A DNA stretch of 64,000 bases from positions 3,586,164 to 3,650,163 of the forward strand of contig NZ_CP063356.1 of assembly GCF_001866075.3 (NCBI RefSeq), written 5' to 3'. A model generated the notes under the pieces. It saw nothing but the letters and a program-made list of their open reading frames with translations. It was not told the origin of the DNA and ran no database searches. The DNA is from Anaerobacillus isosaccharinicus (GTDB lineage Bacteria; Bacillota; Bacilli; Bacillales; Anaerobacillaceae). Positions 24,569-33,242 of this stretch are shown here, in pieces. The position numbers and the translations under genes are program-made. Position 1 is the first letter of the stretch. The number at the start of each line of letters is the position of its first letter.

Positions 24569-24907
24569 TTAACGATTTAATTCCTTGCGTATAAACTCTA
24601 TCTTTTTTTCTATATCTTTCATCCTACTTTTAATAGCATTAACCGCCTTTAGTTGTTCCAAAGTTATATCCTCATCAGCTTTTAAATCTGAAGTCAATAC
24701 TTCTAATTCATTAAGTAACCGTGAAATTTGGTTGATTTCAGTTTTTATATATTTTTTTGTTTCTGAGCAATTATCTAAATTAAACAACGAGAATATTTCA
24801 TTTGATTGAGGTAAATCTGATACTGCTTTGGTGTCTCTTTCTAAAAAAGCAGAAACGGACAAAAGAAACACAATTACTACTATAATTTTTGTAACCTTCT
24901 CTTTCAA
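24569..24907 (-). CDS. Secreted or anchored coiled-coil protein, 112 aa (cassette A18, reversed)
   Basis: An N-terminal hydrophobic signal (KIIVVIVFLLSVSAFL) and a long helical, heptad-rich domain with a single Cys (DNCSETKKYIKTEINQ). TTG start behind AGGAGG. It points against the array, unlike most cassettes. A copy with a few substitutions lies at 52281 on the plus strand in array B, where it is also reversed relative to its sites, so the whole cassette moved as a unit. Confidence 0.85.
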   Translation of the reverse strand: MKEKVTKIIVVIVFLLSVSAFLERDTKAVSDLPQSNEIFSLFNLDNCSETKKYIKTEINQISRLLNELEVLTSDLKADEDITLEQLKAVNAIKSRMKDIEKKIEFIRKELNR

Positions 24908-25019
24908 TTTAGATGCCTCCTAAGAATAATGGTACTAGTATTTTCTATCAATAAATTAAAATTATTCTTTTCATTAAGTAAACTAATTAATTTTTAAACA
25001 AGGGTGACGCTATCTTGTT

Positions 25020-25105
25020 ATTAAAGTAACGAGTGGCATTAGCTTAGGAACTGTTGGAATCGCAGTTCCTACTGTTGTTGATGTATCGAAGCGTTAGAAT
25101 TTAAT
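25020..25105 (+). repeat. Cassette site A19
   Basis: AAGTAACGAGTGGC; inner hairpin GGAACTGTTG/CGCAGTTCC; closing arm GAAGCGTTAGAATT. Confidence 0.75.
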
Positions 25106-25144
25106 AAAAAATTTTCTCGTGAAAAGTAGAGAGGAAGTGCGTTA

Positions 25145-25492
25145 TTGAGAAATGTATTTACTATATTATTACTCTTATTTTTATTGATGGGTTGTACTAA
25201 TACTAATAGTCAATCTTCATATCCGAGTTTACCATATGGAGACGCAGTAGTTTGGGACAACAAAGCATTTTCTGTTACTGAAGAAATAGTTTCTCCAGAC
25301 AGTCTGGATATGGAAATTGGTGAAGTTAAACGATATATTGACGGAAATAAGCAACTCCCTGAAAAAGATTTAGACTCTACAATAGCACCTGTTGGGAGTA
25401 AGTTGTTTAAAATTAAAGACATGAACTTAAAAGAGGTTTTAGCTATTGAGTTAAATGGAAAATTCTACAAGGCGGTACATAGTGAACCATAA
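25145..25492 (+). CDS. Putative lipoprotein, 115 aa (cassette A19)
   Basis: Lipobox LMGC after an all-hydrophobic signal. The mature part has 'PYGDAVVWDNKAFSVTEE' and ends 'IELNGKFYKAVHSEP'. TTG start with GAGGA upstream. No family recognised. Confidence 0.8.
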   Translation: MRNVFTILLLLFLLMGCTNTNSQSSYPSLPYGDAVVWDNKAFSVTEEIVSPDSLDMEIGEVKRYIDGNKQLPEKDLDSTIAPVGSKLFKIKDMNLKEVLAIELNGKFYKAVHSEP

Positions 25493-25544
25493 AACTACGT
25501 TGGAAATTGTTTTAAAATTTTGTTGAATATAATCATATAATTAT

Positions 25545-25618
25545 CTTCGACTAACGGATGGATGCTTATCTTCAACAAGGGATACAATCCTTGTTGTGTT
25601 AAAAAGCAGAAGAGTTAA
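25545..25618 (+). repeat. Cassette site A20
   Basis: GACTAACGGATGGATGC (GGAT duplicated); inner hairpin CAACAAGG/CCTTGTTG; closing arm AAGCAGAAGAGTT. Confidence 0.8.
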
Positions 25619-25660
25619 GGAAGCTATTAATTAAATAATGACTTTTAGGTGTGATGAAAA

Positions 25661-26026
25661 TTGAAAAGAAGATTAAAGAAGAAATTTGAAAATAGATATA
25701 ATATTTTAAAAGAGGCAGAACGTCAAAATCATAAGCGAAAAGGAAATCGGTGCATTCAGTATGAACTTTTACCAATAGGAGAAGCCGATAAAAATGCTAT
25801 GTTAAACGATGAAATTACTCCTGACTACCCTAAAGCTACACATTGGCTTTTAGACGTGTACTATTGGAAATTAAATAACATTTATCAAATCCGAGTATTT
25901 CCTTGTACTAAATTTGGTGGTAGTCCAACTAAATCACCTGTTCGAATGATTTTCAGTAGTGAGAATATGTTCGAAAAAGTGGTTGAAGATATGAAAAAGG
26001 ATAAGTTTTGGGATGCTGATTATTAA
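25661..26026 (+). CDS. Hypothetical cytosolic protein, 121 aa (cassette A20)
   Basis: Very basic N-terminal helix (KRRLKKKFENRYN), then a mixed domain with 'YPKATHWLLDVYYWKLNN'. No signal peptide. TTG start with AGGTGTGATG upstream. Unknown; immunity-like size. Confidence 0.75.
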   Translation: MKRRLKKKFENRYNILKEAERQNHKRKGNRCIQYELLPIGEADKNAMLNDEITPDYPKATHWLLDVYYWKLNNIYQIRVFPCTKFGGSPTKSPVRMIFSSENMFEKVVEDMKKDKFWDADY

Positions 26027-26050
26027 CTATATTATTACGATGTTGTTATT

Positions 26051-26080
26051 CAAGTAACGAAAGCATTAGTTCCAGAAAGG
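26051..26080 (+). repeat. Cassette site A21 (short form)
   Basis: AAGTAACGAAAGCATTAGTTCC, immediately followed by the next gene's ribosome binding site. Confidence 0.7.
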
Positions 26081-26087
26081 TGATGTT

Positions 26088-26507
26088 ATGACTCATTTAT
26101 GGGATAGTTTTTTAGACGAAATGGGGCTGGATAAAGTTTACAGGGAAAATGCTATTATAACGACACTGATTGAAGAATTTTCAGGTGAACCAAAAGAACA
26201 AGTTTTATATGAGATATTTGATTTTGTGAAAAAGTTATATGGTGATGAAGAATGTACTATCCTTTGGTGGGATGGTAATACAACACCTTCTACAAAAATA
26301 GTCAGCAAAGCCGACATTGGTTATTTACAAAATTTATGGTCAAGGATTGCAGGGAATTATCTTATATTTTTACCGATAAACTTTTATGAGAGCAAAATTA
26401 ATGTTGAAGATGAAGAAGAATTCATTGGAAGAATTTTAGTTTTGTACTCTCATTTAATATTGAAGTCACCTGACGCATACGAAATTTTGTATTTTAAAAT
26501 AAATTAA
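26088..26507 (+). CDS. Hypothetical cytosolic protein, 139 aa (cassette A21)
   Basis: Acidic, helical, no signal peptide; motifs 'IEEFSGEPKEQVLYEIF' and 'CTILWWDGNTTPS'. GGTGATGTT before ATG. Composition fits an acidic immunity protein, but the family is unknown to me. Confidence 0.8.
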   Translation: MTHLWDSFLDEMGLDKVYRENAIITTLIEEFSGEPKEQVLYEIFDFVKKLYGDEECTILWWDGNTTPSTKIVSKADIGYLQNLWSRIAGNYLIFLPINFYESKINVEDEEEFIGRILVLYSHLILKSPDAYEILYFKIN

Positions 26508-26516
26508 AATTAAACG

Positions 26517-26598
26517 TTATTTAATTAACGAATGCATTAGTTGAGGAACTACCAATACAACAGGTCATTCTGTTGTTGAACGGACAGGTTAATTTTCT
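26517..26598 (+). repeat. Cassette site A22
   Basis: TTAATTAACGAATGC; inner ACAACAG/CTGTTGT; closing arm GGACAGGTTAATTT. Confidence 0.8.
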
Positions 26599-26627
26599 AT
26601 TATAAGACTTAAAATACGAGGTGTTCT

Positions 26628-27248
26628 ATGAGGTTTTATGTAATAGATAATTCAAGTCGTTTTAAAGATGATATATATGCATTTGGTGAACAGGTAGAAC
26701 AAAAAACAGGAGATTTTGAAGTGTGCATAAAATGTGAATTACCTGTGGGAATGAGAAAGTGGCTTTCTCCAAGAATGGTCAAGCTATCTAAACTTTCATT
26801 TGGCGATTTTGTTTTCGGTACATTCACCACATTTCTTTGTTCTGAAAGTTTCAAGGTTGCATATGAAAAATCAGACCTTATAGGAATAACTGATTTTCAG
26901 GATGTTCAAATCCTAAAAGTAAATAATTCGAGTAAATCAATAGTTCTTCCTCAAAAATATTATCACGTTACAATCAAAAGAGGTGGGACAAGGATTGATG
27001 AACATAAATCAAATTTAATAAGAGAAGTCGAAGAAGAACTTTGCGATATTTGTAGAGTAGGTACTATTAAATCATTTGATTCAATTCACATAGACATTCC
27101 TACCTGGAATGGTGATGATATACTCTATCCCACAGGCTTACCAGGAACAATCCTAACCTCTGAAAAATTTTATGACTTTATAAAAAAATATAAATTTACA
27201 AATATAAACCTTATCCCTGCAAAAGAATATAAGTCAAAGTGGTATTAA
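26628..27248 (+). CDS. Imm11-like immunity family protein, 206 aa (cassette A22)
   Basis: Layout of the Imm11 / double-CXXCG proteins: an N-terminal strand opening 'MRFYVIDNSSRFKDDIYAF', a large alpha/beta middle, and a Cys-containing block 'EEELCDICRVGTIKSF' near residue 135 followed by 'DDILYPTGLPGTILTSEKF', typical of this family's C-terminal half. Imm11 proteins neutralise polymorphic toxins; no toxin is nearby, as for other cassettes. AGGTGTTC before ATG. Confidence 0.7.
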   Translation: MRFYVIDNSSRFKDDIYAFGEQVEQKTGDFEVCIKCELPVGMRKWLSPRMVKLSKLSFGDFVFGTFTTFLCSESFKVAYEKSDLIGITDFQDVQILKVNNSSKSIVLPQKYYHVTIKRGGTRIDEHKSNLIREVEEELCDICRVGTIKSFDSIHIDIPTWNGDDILYPTGLPGTILTSEKFYDFIKKYKFTNINLIPAKEYKSKWY

Positions 27249-27269
27249 AAATTATGTTATGTGATGATT

Positions 27270-27346
27270 TTCACTTAAACTATCGGAGGCAATAGTGAAA
27301 GAAGCTGCCCCTGCTCTTGTTCCAGTTTTGGTGCAGGTTAATGTAA
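27270..27346 (+). repeat. Cassette site A23
   Basis: TTAAACTATCGGAGGC; closing arm TGCAGGTTAATG. Confidence 0.75.
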
Positions 27347-27365
27347 TAAAAATGGAGGAAGAGTG

Positions 27366-27611
27366 ATGAGAATATATGATGAGGATAATGATAAATCCTT
27401 AGAAAACGTATCATTATTTCTAACAATTGAAGAGGCTAAAGAAATGGTTGATACTTTAGAGGGGCTTTTGGTACAGGCAAAAAATACTGCTACACATGCC
27501 CATCTTAATGATGACAATTATGAGCATGAAATTACTGTGACCATTTATGACGAGAAAAAATTAGACGGATTGCATGAGCGTATTAAGAAGTTAATTATTG
27601 ATAATAGATAA
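27366..27611 (+). CDS. Hypothetical small acidic protein, 81 aa (cassette A23)
   Basis: Starts MRIYDEDNDKSLENVSLFLT, then a helix 'EEAKEMVDTLEGLLVQA' and a His/Asp-rich stretch (ATHAHLNDDNYEHEIT) ending in a second helix. GGAGG seven bases before ATG at 27366. Resembles Imm-type or toxin-binding mini-proteins; not identified. Confidence 0.8.
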   Translation: MRIYDEDNDKSLENVSLFLTIEEAKEMVDTLEGLLVQAKNTATHAHLNDDNYEHEITVTIYDEKKLDGLHERIKKLIIDNR

Positions 27612-27635
27612 ATGATTTAACGGGATTTAAAAACC

Positions 27636-27672
27636 TTGTCTAACTATCGGTTGCTTTACTTGAACAATTAAT
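27636..27672 (+). repeat. Cassette site A24 (short form)
   Basis: CTAACTATCGGTTGCTTTACTTGAAC; no closing arm. Confidence 0.6.
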
Positions 27673-27691
27673 CTTTCTTAGGGGTGGTTGG

Positions 27692-27871
27692 TTGAAGAAA
27701 CCAGTTGGAGTTCAATTAGAAGGAACTATATATAGTAACGACGGTAAGGATTTAGGAAGTAATCAGTTTATGGATGAGTTTATTAAATTTAATGAAAGCA
27801 AGGGTTGGAGTTTTGGTGGAGGTATATACCAGATAAATGAAGAAGGTAGCAAAATAGATGATATTGATTAG
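27692..27871 (+). CDS. Hypothetical small protein, 59 aa (cassette A24)
   Basis: TTG start eight bases after AGGGGTGG; the protein begins MKKPVGVQLEGTIYSNDGKD and ends in an acidic tail (KIDDID). Between two cassette sites, with coding-like composition, so I take it as the cassette gene. Unknown function. Confidence 0.65.
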   Translation: MKKPVGVQLEGTIYSNDGKDLGSNQFMDEFIKFNESKGWSFGGGIYQINEEGSKIDDID

Positions 27872-27877
27872 GTTGTC

Positions 27878-27925
27878 ACAAGTAACGGATTGCGTTAGTT
27901 GAGTAGTTTGTAATGAGAGTGCTTC
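27878..27925 (+). repeat. Cassette site A25
   Basis: AAGTAACGGATTGCGTTAGTTGAG; closing arm not recognisable. Confidence 0.6.
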
Positions 27926-27956
27926 CTTTTAAAAAATAAAAGCAATTTTGTAAAAA

Positions 27957-27994
27957 AAACCAGAAGTGTATTTTAGAAAATCACTTCTGGTCTC
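27957..27994. terminator. Terminator-like hairpin
   Basis: ACCAGAAGTG and CACTTCTGGT pair around an AT loop, flanked by an A-run (serving the minus-strand gene at 28012) and TCTCG. Confidence 0.7.
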
Positions 27995-28011
27995 GTTCAC
28001 TGATTTATAGT

Positions 28012-28467
28012 CTAATGCACTAACATAGGCTTATCAAATTTTTTACGCATTTCTAAAAAATCACCCTCGAAAAATGGGTTTGATACCATATACGCTTGAA
28101 TAACTTCGTTTTGCACAGATATTAGGGCTTCTATAATTTCACCGTCACGTTCACCTTCTAATAAAACTGTGATACCTCCATTAGCATTTTCGAACGTTCC
28201 AAAAAAAGTAGGGTTCTTAAATAAATCAACTTTTCTTGGGTGATGATTTTTTAGATAGATATCTTTTTCAAAATCAGTAAGGTGTTTTTCTGCAAATTCC
28301 AGCTGTTGTTCTGCTGTGGAATATGAATTCCATAATATATTAACGTAATCATATGCAACTTGCTCATCAGCCGATAATGTTTTTTCAGTAGTAGATTGAT
28401 TATTACAACCTGAGTTAATAATTAGTACACAACTTATCATTATTGCAAATATAATTTTACAACCCAA
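28012..28467 (-). CDS. Putative lipoprotein, 151 aa (cassette A25, reversed)
   Basis: Lipobox NSGC near residue 21. The mature part is helical then beta, with 'ADEQVAYDYVNILWNSYSTA' and 'ENANGGITVLLEGERDGEI'. TTG start behind AAGGAGG. It is one of the few array genes against the array direction and has its own terminator. Confidence 0.8.
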   Translation of the reverse strand: MGCKIIFAIMISCVLIINSGCNNQSTTEKTLSADEQVAYDYVNILWNSYSTAEQQLEFAEKHLTDFEKDIYLKNHHPRKVDLFKNPTFFGTFENANGGITVLLEGERDGEIIEALISVQNEVIQAYMVSNPFFEGDFLEMRKKFDKPMLVH

Positions 28468-28597
28468 TTATGTAACCTCCTTATTAGAATAAATAAAAGC
28501 AAATAACAATATTTGATTATATCATACATAATTCGTAATAAAGGATGTTAACTTTAACCAATAAAATGTATGATATTATATATGGAATTTGTGAATA

Positions 28598-28640
28598 AAT
28601 GTACTTAACCTAAAGAAAGCAATAGTAGTACAAGAGGTTT
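28598..28640 (+). repeat. Cassette site A26 (degenerate)
   Basis: ACTTAACCTAAAGAAAGC stands for the opening arm; no clear closing arm. Confidence 0.5.
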
Positions 28641-28732
28641 TGTAGTGTACAATAACGCTAAAATTTATAAAAAAATGGCAATTTTAGTCCAAACATTTTA
28701 ACAAGATAAATTTTTTGGAGAGGTGATTTATT

Positions 28733-29053
28733 TTGGCTGTAAACTTTTATGTTGCAAATAATGTCAAAGAAGCGTTTATTTCTAAATTGTATGTTCCAGT
28801 TGATGATGAATTAGAAGTTTTAATTTACAAGAATAAACATATTATTTCGCCTGAGGCAGATTTACTGTTAAATTTAGACCCTTATGGAGATAAAGTATTT
28901 AGTATTAGTGAAATAGATTTACTTATGGATATTTCAAACCTACTATATGAAAGAGTTTCTGAAAGTGAAGTAAAAAAATTTGCCAAAGACTTATTTTCTT
29001 TATGTGAAACAGCTAAAAAGCAAAAAAAATTAATTGTCGCCTTAGGAGACTAA
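28733..29053 (+). CDS. Hypothetical cytosolic protein, 106 aa (cassette A26)
   Basis: Soluble, helical and acidic, with 'DLLLNLDPYGDKVFSISEI' and 'LMDISNLLYERVSESEVKKF'. TTG start with GAGAGGTGA. The pattern resembles immunity proteins that count on a C-terminal helix bundle; family unknown. Confidence 0.8.
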   Translation: MAVNFYVANNVKEAFISKLYVPVDDELEVLIYKNKHIISPEADLLLNLDPYGDKVFSISEIDLLMDISNLLYERVSESEVKKFAKDLFSLCETAKKQKKLIVALGD

Positions 29054-29125
29054 CCTATGATTAGGATAAAACGGAAAAAATAATTACCATTGATGTAATA
29101 TCAATCAGTTAATTGTAGGGCTTAT

Positions 29126-29205
29126 TCAATTAACGGGAGCATTAGTGCAAGAAGCCTTTGCTTCCCGTTGTGGTGCTTACAGGCAGTTTACTTCAAGATA
29201 GGGAA
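29126..29205 (+). repeat. Cassette site A27
   Basis: CAATTAACGGGAGC; inner GAAGC/GCTTC; closing arm GGCAGTTTACTTC. Confidence 0.8.
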
Positions 29206-29294
29206 TGGTTTGTTCTTGTAATAACTGTATAGGTAGTAGCATAAATGAAACTTTTATTTTATTATGCCGTCTCCTAAATAAAGGGGGAAGAAAA

Positions 29295-29746
29295 ATGAGT
29301 AAGGCAAAAAAAGTAATCATTGGTTCTGTCATAATTTTTTTGCAGTAATTGTGTTTATTTCAACTCGTTCATATGATTTTGAAGAGTCTATTGCCCAAGG
29401 AGATGTTGTTAATGTGCATGGTCAAGTTTACAACTACTTCGTTCTTGAAACCTTTGTAGAAAATGTTGAAGCGAAAAAAAGAGATAAAATACGCATTGTT
29501 AATTATACGATAGAAGGCGACCCAATATTTACTCATTTATATCATGATGGAAATTTAATAAAGATAGAGATTGACAATTCCAAAGACAAGTTTGGTGGAA
29601 ATCGTTGGTTTAATACCAAAGATAAGTGTATTGAACTTGTGAAGGAAGATGGAAATTTAACTGAATACAGGCTTGAAAATTGTGACAACATTTCTTCTGC
29701 ACAAAGTTATCATTTATTAACTATGAGCGAAATAAAAGATAAGTAA
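29295..29746 (+). pseudogene. Membrane-anchored protein with a frameshift in a T-run (cassette A27)
   Basis: ATG at 29295, behind AAGGGGGAAG, opens MSKAKKVIIGSVIIF, then hits a stop. One extra T in the seven-T run at 29335-29341 would continue into the open frame FISTRSYDFEESIAQGD and give a protein of about 150 residues with an N-terminal membrane helix. So this is a one-base loss, a sequencing error or slippage-controlled expression. The downstream domain is intact. Confidence 0.7.
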
Positions 29747-29757
29747 ATTCTTTTTCT

Positions 29758-29912
29758 TATTCAACAAACGGATAGCTAAAGTAAAAATCCGCAGTGTGAC
29801 CTGGTTGCTTAGTAACCAGGATTATTTATTTTTCTTGAAAAAATTGTCTTTTGACAAATGGTAGAAAGTGTTAAAATTTACTTGTTCAAGTAAAAAAGCA
29901 GGTTACTTGAAG
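29758..29912 (+). repeat. Cassette site A28 (long form)
   Basis: AACAAACGGATAGC, then terminator hairpin ACCTGGTTGC/GTAACCAGG with T-run, then TTGACA and TGTTAAAAT (possible promoter, 15-base spacer), then closing arm AAGCAGGTTACTTG. Confidence 0.75.
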
Positions 29913-29939
29913 AAGATGGTTTTTACAAGGAGGGGTAAT

Positions 29940-30486
29940 TTGGGAAAGAAACTATTATTTTTTTTCACCGCAATAATTGCTTTAATTATAATCGGCTTCT
30001 TAACTTTTATATTTATGATGAAATATGAACCTACTCCAAGAAAAGGTGAAGTGGAAGAAATGGTTAACGCAAATGACCTTGTGGAATTTGGGTATGTTGA
30101 AGGTTCGTATCTGTACACACCCAGAAACTATGGATATTACAATGATAACAGTAATCGTTGAGAAATCTTTGGGCGAAGGAGAACAATATGATGACCAGTA
30201 TGTTGTCATAAAACAGGGTGAAGAAATAACAGACAATGACAAATTGTTAGTGGAGCAGATTAAAAACAAATATAAGTCTTCTGATAAATTAAAGAATGTT
30301 CAAGTTAAATCAAAGCACAAAATTCTTGTCTATAAAGATAATGAAAAGGTTAAAGAAGAGTGGTTTTTTAAAGTAGCCTATGCTTACAATAATGATAAAT
30401 TTTTATCTTTTATATCACCTAAACAAGAAGAAGAAGAGAAATTTAACTTTTTTACAAAAGGATATGAACAGTTTCTAAACTTTTAA
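29940..30486 (+). pseudogene. Membrane-anchored protein with a frameshift (cassette A28)
   Basis: TTG start after AGGAGGGG gives GKKLLFFFTAIIALIIIGFL (membrane helix) and runs to YTPRNYGYYNDNSNR. The frame one base over, reading MDITMITVIVEKSLGEG onward to 30486, is clearly the continuation. An extra base near 30120 separates them. Restored, it is an anchored protein of about 180 residues with a charged extracellular domain. Confidence 0.7.
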
Positions 30487-30490
30487 TTTC

Positions 30491-30582
30491 TTATTCAAAT
30501 AACGGGCGCAATAGTTGAGGAGCTGTCGTTGCAACGGTCCTCTACATATAGAAGTTTGGAGCAGAAGAGTTTAACATTTTCC
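30491..30582 (+). repeat. Cassette site A29
   Basis: AAATAACGGGCGC; inner GAGGAGCTG / CGGTCCTC; closing arm GAGCAGAAGAG. Confidence 0.75.
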
Positions 30583-30610
30583 AAAGTTTTTTTGGGGAAA
30601 GAGGAATGGA

Positions 30611-31060
30611 ATGAGTGATGATAACAGTTCATTTCGAGACATGAATTTAATAGAAAAGGTTATTGCGGTTACAGCAATCATATTCCTTATTGTCTTTTCC
30701 ATTTCCTTTGCATTAGGAATTGTTTATTTTGGATTTGCAGGTATTTTCAGTTTATTAGGAGTAAAATATGATTCTTTTTATTCGCTTTTAATATTCGTCT
30801 TGATTTACTATATTGTGGGTATTATCACTGATATATTTTCTAAGGCTTTTGTTAAAATATCTTCTCAGTTTATTTCAGGGAAATTGAACTTATTTTTTAC
30901 AAGAATGATTATTGATTGTACATTTACTTGGCTGTTAATATTTACAATTGATGAATTTATGAATAGCATTACCATTCCGTTTTTAATAGAAATCCTTCTT
31001 GCCTTATTATTATTTATTATTGAAATAGCTTTTGAAGATAAGAAAGCTAAGCATAGTTAA
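30611..31060 (+). CDS. YrvL-like membrane protein, 149 aa (cassette A29)
   Basis: Four membrane helices (about 15-43, 55-78, 96-118, 122-140) with the 'FGFAGIFSLLGVKYDSFYSL' and 'IVGIITDIFSKAFVKI' blocks I associate with Bacillus YrvL, a membrane-bound antagonist of the SigO-RsoA sigma factor. No such sigma factor is in the window. ATG behind AAAGAGG. The family call is from memory. Confidence 0.65.
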   Translation: MSDDNSSFRDMNLIEKVIAVTAIIFLIVFSISFALGIVYFGFAGIFSLLGVKYDSFYSLLIFVLIYYIVGIITDIFSKAFVKISSQFISGKLNLFFTRMIIDCTFTWLLIFTIDEFMNSITIPFLIEILLALLLFIIEIAFEDKKAKHS

Positions 31061-31065
31061 CTTAA

Positions 31066-31155
31066 TAAGCTAACGAAATAGTGGAACAACAGGAGCGCAG
31101 TCAAAGAATGGTTGTTCCTGCTTACTTTTTTCAACTCTTGAGCTGCATTCCTGTA
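31066..31155 (+). repeat. Cassette site A30
   Basis: AGCTAACGAAATAG; inner GGAACAAC / GGTTGTTCC; closing arm GAGCTGCATTCC. Confidence 0.75.
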
Positions 31156-31227
31156 TTAAATATATAATCAAGGTGTCTTAAAATTCTTTTAAAATCTATA
31201 TAACTATCTATTGGTGGGGATAAAAAA

Positions 31228-31620
31228 GTGAAGAATAAACTAACTTTAATTATTACTTTTTTGGTGATTGCACTAGGTACAATAGCTTTGATTTACCAGT
31301 CAAAGCAAATGGAATATCAAAAATTACTGGAAGATAGAAGACAAGAATTAATTATATTGTTAGCAGAAAACTTAGACCAATTTGACCCTACTCTTGCTAA
31401 TTTTGTTGATGATAATTATAAAACTCTTACCACTTCTGAAATCAGTTCAGAAGGTATAGTTGAATTAAATAGAGGATTAGCCAAAAACGAAGACCCATTT
31501 GGTAATTATATTGTTAAATATGATTTGGAAAATATGGAGGTACTCTTTGTAGAATTAGAAGTAACTAACCCAAAATACTCAGAAGAGTGGCGAGAATTTA
31601 AAAAAGCAAACAATAAGTAA
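31228..31620 (+). CDS. Membrane-anchored coiled-coil protein, 130 aa (cassette A30)
   Basis: One N-terminal membrane helix (about 4-21) then a charged helix 'MEYQKLLEDRRQELIILLAE' and an acidic domain. GTG start with GGTGGGG. Unknown. Confidence 0.8.
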   Translation: MKNKLTLIITFLVIALGTIALIYQSKQMEYQKLLEDRRQELIILLAENLDQFDPTLANFVDDNYKTLTTSEISSEGIVELNRGLAKNEDPFGNYIVKYDLENMEVLFVELEVTNPKYSEEWREFKKANNK

Positions 31621-31622
31621 CT

Positions 31623-31665
31623 TTTTACTAACGAGAGCATTAGTTCAAAAAGTAATTAGTATGTT
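31623..31665 (+). repeat. Cassette site A31 (short form)
   Basis: ACTAACGAGAGCATTAGTTC; no GCAG arm. Confidence 0.6.
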
Positions 31666-31692
31666 GTGCAACCTCAAAGGAGCGATTTTTTA

Positions 31693-31977
31693 TTGTCAAA
31701 TAAACATCTTAAAGAGAAATATAATGAGACTTTTAATATAGTAAAAAAGATAGTAAATGACTGGGACCCTGTTGGATTGCTGCCTTCTGCACCTGACGAT
31801 GAATATGAGTTTGAAATAACAAGAATTGTTTCTTTACTAAGTAATGTTGACTCTGTAAATACCCTTTCAGATGGCATTGCACAGATTTTTACTAAAGCGT
31901 TTGATTGGAGCTTTTCATTGGAAGAGTGTTTGCCAGTTGCCCGAATAATATGGGCAGAAACTAAACAGAAAAAGTAA
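31693..31977 (+). CDS. DUF1871 family protein, 94 aa (cassette A31)
   Basis: Matches my memory of DUF1871: 'VNDWDPVGLLPSAPDDEYE' is the family's hallmark, followed by an 'IAQIFTKAFDW' helix. Small soluble protein of unknown role. TTG at 31693 has AAAGGAGCG nine bases upstream; the in-frame start at 31666 does not. Confidence 0.8.
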   Translation: MSNKHLKEKYNETFNIVKKIVNDWDPVGLLPSAPDDEYEFEITRIVSLLSNVDSVNTLSDGIAQIFTKAFDWSFSLEECLPVARIIWAETKQKK

Positions 31978-31982
31978 TTTCT

Positions 31983-32062
31983 TCTTAAACAAACGGAGGC
32001 AATAGCACAATAAACGCTGTTGCTTTTGTTGTTATTGAAGCAGGTTAATTTAGTAAATAAAA
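31983..32062 (+). repeat. Cassette site A32
   Basis: TTAAACAAACGGAGGC; closing arm GAAGCAGGTTAATTTAG. Confidence 0.85.
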
Positions 32063-32080
32063 TATTTTGGGAGTGATATT

Positions 32081-32569
32081 TTGAAAAAATTATTTCTATT
32101 ATTTTTTTCCATTACATTTTTAGTAGGTTGTACTCAGGATAGCTCTAATTGGTATAACAAAAAAGAAGATGCAATTAAATACGGACTGGAACAAGAAGGT
32201 ACAAATGCCACTTTATTATCTGTTGAGGAATATAGTGGTGAAACAATAGTGTTTTTCGAACGAAATAAAGCGTTAGGTGTTTCGAGTATAACAGAAGGTA
32301 AAAAGGGGTTTAGTTGGTATAGGGACAAGGGATATAGTGATTTAGAGAGTGAAAGTCCTTATTCAACAATGGGATTTGAAATGGAGACTAAGCAAGGTAC
32401 AAAGATTTCAATTTTAGTAGGGAAAGCATTTGATAAAAGTATAAAACAAATGAAAATACTTGATGATGGAAATGAAAAAGTATTACCTATAACTGAAAAC
32501 TCTCGATTATTTTACACCATACACAATGCTCCTTTTAGTTCCCTTGAAATTATTACAATTGTGGATTAA
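32081..32569 (+). CDS. Putative lipoprotein, 162 aa (cassette A32)
   Basis: Lipobox LVGC (Cys near 17). The mature domain has 'AIKYGLEQEGTNATLLSVEE' and 'SYSDLESESPYSTMGFE'-type beta segments. TTG start behind GGGAGTG. Unknown. Confidence 0.85.
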   Translation: MKKLFLLFFSITFLVGCTQDSSNWYNKKEDAIKYGLEQEGTNATLLSVEEYSGETIVFFERNKALGVSSITEGKKGFSWYRDKGYSDLESESPYSTMGFEMETKQGTKISILVGKAFDKSIKQMKILDDGNEKVLPITENSRLFYTIHNAPFSSLEIITIVD

Positions 32570-32614
32570 TAAAAACCTGTATTTCAACTTTAACTCTCCA
32601 ACATACAGGTGTTC

Positions 32615-32697
32615 TTGTGCTAACGGATTCTTTGCTGGAACAGCAGCATTAAAGCTTTTGTCTCATTATTGAAGCAGAATACTTCAAGAACGGAGGT
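32615..32697 (+). repeat. Cassette site A33
   Basis: GTGCTAACGGATTC; inner TTTGCTGGAACAGCAG; closing arm GAAGCAGAATACTTCAAGAA. The next cassette is the DUF4181 twin. Confidence 0.85.
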
Positions 32698-32708
32698 GTT
32701 TAAGTTTT

Positions 32709-33065
32709 ATGACTTCTTTAATAATTTTTTTAATCCTTATAATCAGTATTGCAGATAATCTACTAAGAAAACGACTTGTGACAGGTATGTTTAAATCTCT
32801 AAAAGAAACAGATGCAGAAAAACTATATCTAGGACTAAGGGTAATATTTACTGTCGTATTTATACCGCTTATCGTGTTTGTCTATAAGACTTATGATTAC
32901 AGTGTAATCAAATGGGTTTATGTAGCTGCAATGATAACATTTCTTTCCTCTCAATTCTTTATGGAACGTAAGTATCTAGAAGGAAAAAAGCATATTGCCA
33001 CTATTTCCTTAATGGCTATTGGTATCATTGCAATTTTAAGTATTTTTCGCTTAAACGGTTATTAA
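32709..33065 (+). CDS. DUF4181 family membrane protein, 118 aa (cassette A33; copy of 8873)
   Basis: Same protein as at 8873 with about ten substitutions (for example KSLKETDAEKLYL and SQFFMERKYL). Shared DNA starts at AATACTTCAAG, right after GAAGCAG, and includes the following site, so the unit 'gene plus downstream site' was duplicated. Here the upstream site is complete; at 8826 it is the short form. Confidence 0.85.
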   Translation: MTSLIIFLILIISIADNLLRKRLVTGMFKSLKETDAEKLYLGLRVIFTVVFIPLIVFVYKTYDYSVIKWVYVAAMITFLSSQFFMERKYLEGKKHIATISLMAIGIIAILSIFRLNGY

Positions 33066-33072
33066 TCCTATC

Positions 33073-33142
33073 TAATTAAACTATCGAATGAGATAGTGGA
33101 ACAGAGCTGTCGCTTTTCAACTATTGAGCAGGATAGTTAAAG
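33073..33142 (+). repeat. Cassette site A34
   Basis: TTAAACTATCGAATGAG opening arm; GATAGTGGAACAG; closing arm GAGCAGGATAG. Twin of A7. Confidence 0.8.
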
Positions 33143-33242
33143 ATGAAAAGAGTTAATACTGAAACTTTATTTCCATCTAATCCGTCTAAATTAAGTGATA
33201 ACAGCAATAAAAAAATTTAATCTTATGGGGGAATATTTGTAA

